From contig JASEIE010000180.1 in assembly GCA_030024065.1 (NCBI GenBank), forward strand, positions 1-8,343: a DNA stretch of 8,343 nt, written 5' to 3'. The notes below the pieces were generated by a model, which worked only from the letters and a program-made list of their open reading frames with translations, did no database searches and was not told the DNA's origin. This stretch comes from Thermodesulfobacteriota bacterium. GTDB lineage: Bacteria > Desulfobacterota > BSN033 > UBA1163. Of this stretch, positions 1 through 5,885 are shown one piece after another. Numbering within the stretch: position 1 is the stretch's first letter; each line of letters begins with the position of its first letter. Position numbers and translations under genes: made by a program.

Positions 1-702
1 AACGATTATGAAGAAGCGAATCAGAAGATTTTGGCCTTGATCCCTCTGGATGCCATCGTCGGAATCGGAGATTCCACTGGCATCCGACAGTTAGGGACTT
101 TACAAGCCTTGAAGGAAAGAGGAACAATAATTTTAGACCCCTTCCAACCAAAAAGAGTGAATGCCGAGATTGGAGATAATGAGCGGTGGAGATTAAGGGT
201 CGAGGCTACCCTCAGCGATGTTTATCTTACCGGGACGAATGCTATAACGCAGGATGGCAGACTTGTAAATGTGGATGGGACAGGCAATAGAGTCGCCGGA
301 ATGTTTTGGGGGCATCCCCTTTCAATTATTGTCGTTGGAATAAACAAAATTGTCCAAAACCTGGATGAAGCCTTCCATCGGACTAGAAATATCATCGCTC
401 CCAATCATCTTCGAATAAGGAGTGTCGAATTGGGAGGGAGAAAAAGGAAGACACCCTGTGTCGTAACAGGCGAATGTAACGACTGCCGGTCGGAAGACAG
501 GGGGTGCAATGTCTTTACCATCATTGAAGGCAAGCCTTCTCGAACCAACATAAATGTCATCCTTGTAAACCAAGACATCGGATTGGGCTGGGATCCATCC
601 TGGCCTCAGGAGCGAATCGCAAAAATCATCGCTGAATATAAGAAGTTTGCCTGGGAGGGGGGTGAGCTTCCCGCCTGGTCTCGCAAAAGTGAAACTCGTT
701 AG
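1..702 (+). CDS. LUD-domain (DUF162, LutC/YkgG-like) protein, 5'-partial
   Basis: The frame is open from the first base to the TAG at 700-702 (233 visible codons), so the true start lies outside the window; the TTG at 31 is only an internal candidate. The protein matches the LUD family: a nucleotide-fold-like VGIGDSTGIRQLG segment, then GTNAITQDGRLVNVDGTGNR from visible residue 78, then a VVGINKIVQNLDEA helix. Its C-terminal part carries four cysteines at visible residues 153, 159, 162 and 169 (C-x5-C-x2-C-x6-C), a pattern I associate with stand-alone LUD proteins and a possible metal site. LutC belongs to a lactate-oxidising LutABC complex, but no LutA or LutB is visible, so a lactate role should not be assumed. 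No signal peptide is visible, and it is probably cytoplasmic. Family call is firm; function is unknown. Confidence 0.85.
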   Translation, partial: NDYEEANQKILALIPLDAIVGIGDSTGIRQLGTLQALKERGTIILDPFQPKRVNAEIGDNERWRLRVEATLSDVYLTGTNAITQDGRLVNVDGTGNRVAGMFWGHPLSIIVVGINKIVQNLDEAFHRTRNIIAPNHLRIRSVELGGRKRKTPCVVTGECNDCRSEDRGCNVFTIIEGKPSRTNINVILVNQDIGLGWDPSWPQERIAKIIAEYKKFAWEGGELPAWSRKSETR

Positions 703-724
703 CAGGATTATGGTAGTTGATGTA

Positions 725-875
725 GTTGCCAGGCCCCAGTTGGACAAGGAGAGTTCCGCCGTTGGAAAGGAAGACGGCTTGCCACGCCCGGGCATTTTTG
801 CCGAGTCACGCTCACTTCCTCTTTCGTACTGGCGATCTTCCCGCCGCTAATTTGATGCGGAGACTACTCCGAAGG
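725..875 (+). pseudogene. Decayed REP-associated / IS200-like tyrosine transposase (Y1_Tnp, RAYT) fragment
   Basis: In the frame read from 780, the translation CHARAFLPSHAHFLFRTGD continues as LPAANLMRRLLRR to about 875. This closely follows the RAYT/Y1_Tnp core, usually of the form CHAWALLPNHFHLLLRTG...MRRLLTG. The HUH-type His-x-His pair survives as SHAH (histidine codons at 807 and 813). A different frame at 725-742 reads VARPQL, resembling the usual RAYT N-terminus MARPLR with its ATG changed to GTT. The rest of the N-terminal part and everything after MRRLL, including the catalytic tyrosine region, are missing. It is therefore a frameshifted, internally deleted and 3'-truncated relic and should not encode an active transposase. 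Identification rests on remembered family wording. Confidence 0.65.
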
Positions 876-878
876 AAA

Positions 879-910
879 TCGTTATCAAAAGGGAAAGTGA
901 TAAGTAACGA
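879..910. repeat. Bulged inverted repeat upstream of the tctC-like gene
   Basis: TCGTTATCA at 879-887 faces TGATAAGTAACGA at 898-910. Two alternative 6-bp pairings exist, TTATCA/TGATAA and TCGTTA/TAACGA. Together they form an imperfect hairpin with a bulge, ending 19 bases before the ribosome binding site at 930-936. It may be an operator, an mRNA leader hairpin or debris of the preceding transposase relic. No U tract follows, so it is not a terminator. I found no convincing sigma70 promoter in 703-941. Confidence 0.3.
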
Positions 911-941
911 CCATCAAATTCTTTCGTGAAAGGAGGCCAAG

Positions 942-2030
942 ATGAAAAGGAATATTTTTTCTCAAGGGAGAGGATTACTGTTAATGGTCATAATTGTCGC
1001 TTTGCTATTTGGCATGCTGGGAGAGGCAAAGGCCGCTCCCAATTTCAAGGGAAAGGTGATCGTCCTTGTGGTTCCTATTTTCGCTGGTGGGGGAACCGAT
1101 ATAAATGCGCGCCTGATAAGCAGATATTTGGGCAAATTCATTCCTGGAAACCCTGCCATCGTGGTCCGGAACATGGCAGGGGCTGCAGCGATAATCGGCG
1201 TCAATTATGCGTACGCAGCAAAACCGAATGGCTTAACTATTGTGATAACCGATGGGAAGGCAAACATCCAGAACCTGGTGCGACCCAAGGGAATTGATTT
1301 CAAGCTGGAGGAGATGATTCCTATCCTTGTCTCCGCGACCGGCACCGTCTTCTTTGCCAGGCCAGGCGTCATCAAGGAACCCAAGGACTTATTGACAGGC
1401 AAAGGTGTGATTTGTGGCAACGAAGATCCATCGGGAGGTACTGGCTTTAGTTTTGTTTGCGCCAAGGAGCTATTGAGGATTCATTTCGAAAAGGAGGTTT
1501 GGGGATACCCAGGCGACGCTGCAAGACGCCTTGCATTTCTGGCCGGAGAAATTAATTTAACTGTTGCGAGCTCGGTTTCATATAGGAGTTCTATGGGCCC
1601 TTATTTAGAAAGAGGTCAGGCTGTGCCGATCTTTCAGAGCGGGATATTGGATGAAAAAGGAAATGTCATCAGGGATGTTCCGGACATTCCTACAACTCCA
1701 GAGATTTATGAGCAAATCCATGGAAAAGCGCCTTCCGGACCTGCCTGGGATATGTACAAAGTAATGGTGGCCGGCCGTACCTTCGGCAGGTTACTTCTCT
1801 TCCCTCCGAAAACACCGGCGGAGATCGTTAATGTTTACAGAAAGGCAGCCGTCGAGATGGTGAAAGATCCGGAATTTCTTGCTGAATCGAAGAAAATAGA
1901 GCCAGGTGGTCGTCATCTTGTCGGTGAACCACTCGCCCGTACTTACTTAGATGGGATTTCGGCACGTCCAGAGGTAGTCGCATTCATCAAAAAGGTTCTG
2001 AGTGAGAAGTACAACATAGTCATGGATTAA
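942..2030 (+). CDS. TctC/Bug-family tripartite tricarboxylate transporter substrate-binding protein
   Basis: A periplasmic receptor that captures a small organic acid for TTT-type secondary uptake. The start ATG at 942 has a strong AAGGAGG at 930-936, and an in-frame TGA at 927-929 blocks an earlier start. Residues 1-31 form a signal peptide: basic MKRN, a hydrophobic core at about 12-27, and AKA before A32. The mature start shows the family pattern, with a VLVVPIFAGGGTD segment (AGGGTD 48-53), a RNMAGAAAIIG segment in place of the usual NKPGAGG, and AAKPNGLTI. At 362 aa it is somewhat longer than the usual ~320-330. No TctA or TctB membrane partner is in the window, so it is an orphan receptor here, as is common for expanded Bug families. 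Its substrate cannot be read from sequence; the hydro-lyase downstream suggests a hydroxy di- or tricarboxylate (inference). Confidence 0.88.
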   Translation: MKRNIFSQGRGLLLMVIIVALLFGMLGEAKAAPNFKGKVIVLVVPIFAGGGTDINARLISRYLGKFIPGNPAIVVRNMAGAAAIIGVNYAYAAKPNGLTIVITDGKANIQNLVRPKGIDFKLEEMIPILVSATGTVFFARPGVIKEPKDLLTGKGVICGNEDPSGGTGFSFVCAKELLRIHFEKEVWGYPGDAARRLAFLAGEINLTVASSVSYRSSMGPYLERGQAVPIFQSGILDEKGNVIRDVPDIPTTPEIYEQIHGKAPSGPAWDMYKVMVAGRTFGRLLLFPPKTPAEIVNVYRKAAVEMVKDPEFLAESKKIEPGGRHLVGEPLARTYLDGISARPEVVAFIKKVLSEKYNIVMD

Positions 2031-2042
2031 GACAAGTCTTAA
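2027..2042. repeat. 16-bp palindrome over the tctC-like stop codon
   Basis: TTAAGAC-AA-GTCTTAA is a perfect inverted repeat with 7-bp arms. It includes the TAA stop (2028-2030) of the receptor gene. No U tract follows, and the 2-nt centre suits a protein-binding dyad or a short RNA hairpin better than an intrinsic terminator. Nothing else recognisable lies between it and the next gene. Role unknown. Confidence 0.35.
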
Positions 2043-2124
2043 CACTGAGACACAAGAACTGCTGGCGTCGGGGTAGTGATATGGGTGAGGCTGGGAACGT
2101 TAAAAATCTTGACGGGGGTGATGG

Positions 2125-3309
2125 ATGAGGAAAAATGGCTTTTTGAATCTCCATAAAAAGGTAATAAAAAAGGGGCTATGCACGGGTTGTGGTACTTGTG
2201 TGGGGGTTTGCCCTGCAGGAGCTATTCAATTTGATTTTGACCTGGAAGAACCGGTCTTGAAAGGTTCCTGTACAACCTGCGGCATTTGCTACTCGGTTTG
2301 TCCAGGGGAGGATATCCCGCTCCTGCAATTGGAGAAGGAGGTCTTTGGTGAGGTGCGAACTCGATCCAATGAGCTTTTGGGAGTATCAAGAGCCTTCCTT
2401 AAAGGGTTTGCCAAAGACCCCGAGGTACGGCATGCGGGCGCCAGCGGCGGCCTGATTACGGCGTTACTCATCTACCTCCTGGAGCAAGGAAGGATCGACG
2501 GAGCTCTTGTCTCTATGATGGATTTACAGAAACCGTGGAGAGTGAAACCGATTCTTGCCAGGACAAGGGCGCAGTTCATCGCAGGGGCCCAGTCGAAATA
2601 TACGATTTGCCCAAATAATATGGCCTTGAAGGACGCAGTTGGAGGCGACCGCCTTGCAGCTGTTGGGCTTCCGTGCCATATTCACGGCATCCGGAAGTTA
2701 CAGGCTTATGGAAAAGGGTCAAAAGGGGCGGAGAAAATTGTTTTGTCCCTGGGGATCCTTTGCGGATCCAATCAGTCGTATAGAGCAACGGAGCATGTGA
2801 TCCAGAAATTTTCCGACATTTCCTTGGAAGAAATCAAACGTTTCGAATATCGTGGTGGCAAAGATTCACAGAATATCCAGATCCTCACGCATGACGGAAA
2901 GGAGATCACCATTTCAAATGAGCTGAGGAGGAGTGTTTCTCACCTCATCATGAAAGAGCGTTGCCGGATGTGTTGCGATTTCAGCGCAGAATTGGCGGAT
3001 ATATCGCTGGGCGAAATCTTTGACCCCGGGCGCAACCGAAAGGTGCCCCACTGGAATGGTGTAATCGTAAGGACGGAGAAGGGCCTTCAGATCATCGAAG
3101 ATGCCGTGAGAGCGGGTGCCATCGAGGTCTCCCCCTTGGAAGAAGACATTTTTTATGCGAACCGGGGTTTCGAGCAAAAGAAATACAGCACCGTCTATAA
3201 CCTTGGAGAAAGAAGGCGGCACGGCTGGCCGGTACCCAAGTATCATTATGAATTCACCCTGCAGCACAAAAAGAAGCCCGTCTATCCAAAACTTGACTTT
3301 TACAGTTAA
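2125..3309 (+). CDS. FrhB/FdhB-family (coenzyme F420 hydrogenase/dehydrogenase beta subunit-like) iron-sulfur flavoprotein
   Basis: A soluble electron-transfer or oxidoreductase subunit. An N-terminal di-cluster ferredoxin domain has Cys19/22/25/29 and Cys49/52/55/59, both C-x2-C-x2-C-x3-C, consistent with two [4Fe-4S] clusters. An FrhB core follows: HAGASGG at 103-109 with a LLEQGRIDGAL helix-strand, GLPCHIHGIRKL (Cys184), GILCG (Cys213), then CRMCCDF (Cys280, 283, 284) and ADISLGE. Cys184, 213, 280 and 283 are candidate ligands of the family's third cluster. The family binds FAD and, in archaea, reduces F420; bacterial members often use other acceptors, so F420 use is not implied. The ATG at 2125 is the earliest possible start because an in-frame TGA lies at 2119-2121, and GGGGG at 2113-2117 is the likely ribosome binding site. 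It lies 94 nt after the receptor gene and 94 nt before the hydro-lyase gene. Confidence 0.88.
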   Translation: MRKNGFLNLHKKVIKKGLCTGCGTCVGVCPAGAIQFDFDLEEPVLKGSCTTCGICYSVCPGEDIPLLQLEKEVFGEVRTRSNELLGVSRAFLKGFAKDPEVRHAGASGGLITALLIYLLEQGRIDGALVSMMDLQKPWRVKPILARTRAQFIAGAQSKYTICPNNMALKDAVGGDRLAAVGLPCHIHGIRKLQAYGKGSKGAEKIVLSLGILCGSNQSYRATEHVIQKFSDISLEEIKRFEYRGGKDSQNIQILTHDGKEITISNELRRSVSHLIMKERCRMCCDFSAELADISLGEIFDPGRNRKVPHWNGVIVRTEKGLQIIEDAVRAGAIEVSPLEEDIFYANRGFEQKKYSTVYNLGERRRHGWPVPKYHYEFTLQHKKKPVYPKLDFYS

Positions 3310-3353
3310 TATGACGAATGCTCTATGCTATTCCGCTCATAAGGAGAAAAGCC

Positions 3354-3389
3354 ATGAGCAACGAAGAGATTTATAGCCCAATAGTATGA
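3354..3389 (+). CDS. Possible 11-codon upstream ORF (MSNEEIYSPIV)
   Basis: AAGGAG at 3341-3346 lies 7 nt before ATG 3354, as good a ribosome binding site as any in the window. The frame closes at TGA 3387-3389. That stop overlaps an ATG at 3386 (ATGA), which is in frame with the hydro-lyase gene, so translational coupling is geometrically possible. The peptide MSNEEIYSPIV has no leucine or other codon run like a classical attenuator leader. It may be a regulatory uORF, a tiny protein, or the surviving 5' end of a deleted gene. Translation is not demonstrated. Confidence 0.35.
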   Translation: MSNEEIYSPIV

Positions 3390-3403
3390 AAGGGGGTTAC
3401 TCT

Positions 3404-4657
3404 ATGGGAAAAACGCTGGCGGAAAAAATTCTGAGCGCCCATGCGGACCACGATGTAAAACCAGGAGAATTTGCAACCGTGCGGGCGGATTTCGTCTATG
3501 CCCACGATGGAACAGGGCCTCTTATGGTTCGGCAGATGAAAGCGATGGGGATTGAAAAACTATATGACCCTTCAAGGAGTGCCATATTGATGGATCATGC
3601 CGTCCCCAGCCCCCGAATGGAGTTTTCCAATGACCACGAGCTCCTTCGGGAGTTCTGCAAACGAACGGGGGCCATCCTTTCAGACGTCGGAGGGGGGGTC
3701 GCGCATCAGATCGTTATCGAAGAATATGCCAGGCCTGGCAACGTGGTCATCGGGGCTGATTCCCACAGCGTGACCAGCGGCGCTCTCGGCGCCTTTGCCA
3801 CGGGGATGGGTTCGACTGATGTGGGGGTGGCCATGGCCTTCGGTTATACCTGGATGCTGGTGCCAGAATCTTTCCAGATTTTCCTTCACGGGAACTTAGC
3901 TCCAGGCGTTTACAGTAAGGATTTTGTGCTTAATTTGATCGCGAAGATCGGTTCAAGCGGCGCAACTTACAAGGTCCTGGAATTTCTCGGGCCAGCCCTG
4001 GCCAAGCTCAGTATCACAGCCCGGGCCACGATTTCGAATATGGCCGTGGAGTGTGGCGCCAAGGCAGGAATATTCCCCTCAGATGAGCAGACCCGGATTT
4101 TTCTCAAAAAGCATGATAGGGGGAAAGATTTCCGGGAGCTCAACCCTGATCCTGATGCGCTCTACGCGCGCAAATGGGAGCTTGATCTTTCCCAGGTGGA
4201 GCCGACCGTCGCCTGTCCCCACCTGGTGGAAAATATCAAGGCTGTCAAGGAAGTAGGGGATGTGAGAGTTGCCCAGGAATTCATCGGCACCTGCACGAAC
4301 GGCGGGCTGGAGGATATTCAAATTGCTGCCCGCATCCTGAAAGGCCGCCGCGTCCACCCGGAAACAAGGCTCATCGTCGCCCTCGGTTCCCGAAGGGTTC
4401 AGCTTGCCGCTATGCAAGATGGAACCCTCCAGTCCCTCATTGAGGCAGGGGCGATTATTTCGGGGCCCGGGTGCGGTCCTTGTGTAGGCATACAAGGAGG
4501 TATTCTCGGGGATGGAGAGGTTTGCGTGGGAACCCAGAACCGGAACTTTAAGGGACGTATGGGGAACCCCAAAGGCATCATTTACTTGGCATCGCCGGCA
4601 ACCGCTGCTGCCACCGCGATTACCGGTAAAATAACGGACCCTCGCGAATTTTTATAA
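3404..4657 (+). CDS. Aconitase-family hydro-lyase, large subunit (archaeal-type LeuC / homoaconitase-like)
   Basis: Catalytic [4Fe-4S] subunit of a dehydratase that moves a hydroxyl group on a malate- or citrate-like acid by dehydration and rehydration. From ATG 3404 (417 aa, usual for archaeal-type LeuC), the cluster cysteines are Cys297 in GTCTNGG and Cys357/Cys360 in GPGCGPCVG. The 60-residue spacing is the same as in E. coli LeuC. Other hallmarks are DHAVPSP at 64-70 and GADSHSVTSG at 117-126, with Ser where many members have Thr. ATG 3404 is preferred because AAAGGGGG at 3389-3396 sits 7 nt upstream; ATG 3386 would add MKGGYS and has the uORF coupling geometry. The small-subunit gene follows after 22 nt. 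Candidates are isopropylmalate, homoaconitate or 2,3-dimethylmalate dehydratase; the absence of other leucine genes favours none of them firmly. Confidence 0.9.
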   Translation: MGKTLAEKILSAHADHDVKPGEFATVRADFVYAHDGTGPLMVRQMKAMGIEKLYDPSRSAILMDHAVPSPRMEFSNDHELLREFCKRTGAILSDVGGGVAHQIVIEEYARPGNVVIGADSHSVTSGALGAFATGMGSTDVGVAMAFGYTWMLVPESFQIFLHGNLAPGVYSKDFVLNLIAKIGSSGATYKVLEFLGPALAKLSITARATISNMAVECGAKAGIFPSDEQTRIFLKKHDRGKDFRELNPDPDALYARKWELDLSQVEPTVACPHLVENIKAVKEVGDVRVAQEFIGTCTNGGLEDIQIAARILKGRRVHPETRLIVALGSRRVQLAAMQDGTLQSLIEAGAIISGPGCGPCVGIQGGILGDGEVCVGTQNRNFKGRMGNPKGIIYLASPATAAATAITGKITDPREFL

Positions 4658-4679
4658 CCAGGAAGGATGAGGTTCAATT

Positions 4680-5180
4680 ATGAATATCAAAGGAAAAGCC
4701 TGGAGATTTGGGGATGGCATCACCACGGACGATGTATGTCCGGGGCGTTATTTCCACTTGAAAAGCAATTTGCCTGAATTTGCCAAACACTGTCTGGAGG
4801 AGATCAGGCCGGAGTTTCCTCTCAATGTGAAGGCGGGCGATGTTTTGGTGGCCGGAGAGAACTTCGGGTTGGGTTCCAGCCGTGAACAGGCGCCCATCGT
4901 AATCAAACTCACCGGCATTGGGGCAGTGCTGGCCAAAAGCTTTGCCCGCATCTTTTTCCGCAACGCGGTCAATTCCGGGCTGCCAGCTCTGATCCTTGAT
5001 ACGGATCAGATAAAGGATGGGGATGAACTCGAGATTGACCTGGTCGCAGGCACAGTGAAGAACCTCACGACCGGCCAGGCAATGACGGCCCAGTCCCTGC
5101 CCCCGGTAATGCGCGCTATTATTGGCGACGGCGGGCTGGTCGAGCACATCAAGAAACACGGTCGGCTGAAGGTGGAATAG
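4680..5180 (+). CDS. Aconitase-family hydro-lyase, small subunit (LeuD / homoaconitase small-subunit-like)
   Basis: Swivelling-domain partner of the large subunit; it supplies the serine-bearing loop and substrate-selecting residues. The protein has 166 aa, normal for archaeal-type LeuD. The N-terminal WRFGDGITTDDVCPGRY leads into the specificity loop FHLKSNLPEF. The signature GENFGLGSSREQAP is at 59-72 (Ser66-Ser67-Arg68), with Leu64 where many LeuD proteins have Cys and Gln70 where His is usual. AKSFARIFFRNAVNSGLP follows, as in the family. The loop differs from the YLRT-type loop I recall for methanogen homoaconitase, so it may accept another substrate. GAGG at 4669-4672 lies 7 nt before the start, and the tight spacing indicates co-translation with the large subunit. 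The exact substrate is unassigned. Confidence 0.9.
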   Translation: MNIKGKAWRFGDGITTDDVCPGRYFHLKSNLPEFAKHCLEEIRPEFPLNVKAGDVLVAGENFGLGSSREQAPIVIKLTGIGAVLAKSFARIFFRNAVNSGLPALILDTDQIKDGDELEIDLVAGTVKNLTTGQAMTAQSLPPVMRAIIGDGGLVEHIKKHGRLKVE

Positions 5181-5202
5181 GTTCGTGGGCCGGCCCTATT
5201 TT
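5174..5202 (+). terminator. Weak terminator-like hairpin at the end of the hydro-lyase genes
   Basis: GGAATAGG at 5174-5181 can pair with CCTATTTT at 5195-5202 (six Watson-Crick pairs plus two G-U), spanning the small-subunit stop codon. The 13-nt loop contains a GCCGGC palindrome. The T run is inside the stem and no further U tract follows, so this is a weak intrinsic terminator at best. Its position just before a strong promoter makes some form of transcription end here reasonable. Confidence 0.25.
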
Positions 5203-5220
5203 CGCCAAATCATTATTTCA

Positions 5221-5249
5221 TTGACACACAAGGTCGTTCACCTTATACT
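5221..5249 (+). promoter_or_regulatory. Sigma70-type promoter for the ferredoxin-AOR unit, with a dyad in its spacer
   Basis: The -35 TTGACA (5221-5226) matches consensus exactly. The spacer is exactly 17 nt, and the -10 TATACT (5244-5249) matches 5 of 6. A start near 5256 would leave a leader of about 70 nt. The spacer contains AAGGT-CGTTC-ACCTT (5230-5244), a 5-bp-arm inverted repeat touching the -10, and ACCTT recurs at 5253-5257. A repressor or activator bound there would control polymerase directly. The regulator is not identifiable. This splits the ferredoxin-AOR pair from the upstream operon. Confidence 0.7.
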
Positions 5250-5325
5250 TCCACCTTGAAAAAGTAATATCTTATCAAATCAAAAAAAGACCCAGGATCA
5301 ACGGCAGCAATAAAAGGGGGTGGAT

Positions 5326-5883
5326 ATGCCTGATGCGGAAGGGAAGAACACAGGGACTACAACCGGACGACAACGACGAAGCGCAAAGCGCTGGAAAAAG
5401 CTACCCTCGTCTAAGGGGGTAATTTGTATTGATGAAGCCTATTGCCTTGGTTGTAGAACATGCGAGGCAATCTGCTCGCTTTACCATGAAGGGGTAGTTA
5501 GTCCGGAACTCTCAAGGATTCTTGTAGTCAAGGATTGGACAAAACCGAACACAATGGATGTAGAGTTTGAACCAGTCTTGTGCAAGCAGTGCCCTGACGC
5601 TCCATGTCTGCAGGATTGTCCAACGGGTGCACTGAAGATAGACCAGAGCACCAATGCGAGAGTCGTTGATCAAGCATCGTGCATCGGCTGTCATGATTGC
5701 GAAAAAGCCTGCCCATACACACCATCCCGAATCAGATTCAGTAAGGCCGGCAAAGCCCTTAAATGCGACCTTTGCGGCGGGGAGCCACAATGTGTGAAAT
5801 TCTGTCACGAAAAAGCTCTCATCTACGTCCATGACGATAAAGGAATAGCCTGGACAGGTTACCCGGTTGTGAGGGAGGTTTAG
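5326..5883 (+). CDS. Four-cluster [4Fe-4S] ferredoxin subunit (AorA/BamC/HycB-like), partner of the AOR-family protein
   Basis: An electron-transfer subunit expected to wire the tungstopterin subunit to ferredoxin, a flavin subunit or another partner. Sixteen cysteines fall in four sets: 40/43/46/50, 86/89/94/98, 119/122/125/129 and 147/150/156/160. These are the DmsB/HycB-type arrangement for four [4Fe-4S] clusters. The first ~30 residues are polar and basic (RQRRSAKRWKK) with no hydrophobic stretch, so no Tat export is predicted and the complex should be cytoplasmic. ATG 5326 is chosen because the AAAAGGGGG at 5312-5320 lies 5 nt upstream; a GTG at 5320 overlaps that site and is less likely. 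The stop is 2 nt before the AOR start, so the two are surely co-translated. The size (185 aa) suits AorA or BamC types. Confidence 0.88.
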   Translation: MPDAEGKNTGTTTGRQRRSAKRWKKLPSSKGVICIDEAYCLGCRTCEAICSLYHEGVVSPELSRILVVKDWTKPNTMDVEFEPVLCKQCPDAPCLQDCPTGALKIDQSTNARVVDQASCIGCHDCEKACPYTPSRIRFSKAGKALKCDLCGGEPQCVKFCHEKALIYVHDDKGIAWTGYPVVREV

Positions 5884-5885
5884 AC

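Noticed and set aside
322..795. Long reverse-strand open frame opposite the LUD gene
   Set aside because: It mirrors a well-supported + strand gene, has no recognisable domain and no good ribosome binding site; it is a codon-usage shadow.
829..850. Possible sigma54 promoter (GG-N10-GC) before the receptor gene
   Set aside because: Only the GG and GC doublets fit; the surrounding consensus bases do not, and it falls in the transposase relic.
4674..5159. Reverse-strand open frame covering nearly all of the hydro-lyase small subunit
   Set aside because: Its extent copies the + strand gene, whose family motifs are unambiguous; no independent signal supports it.
5187..5196. GGGCCGGCCC followed by TATTTT as an intrinsic terminator
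   Set aside because: As a self-complementary run without a loop it cannot form a stable hairpin by itself; only the wider weak pairing at 5174-5202 was kept, at low confidence.
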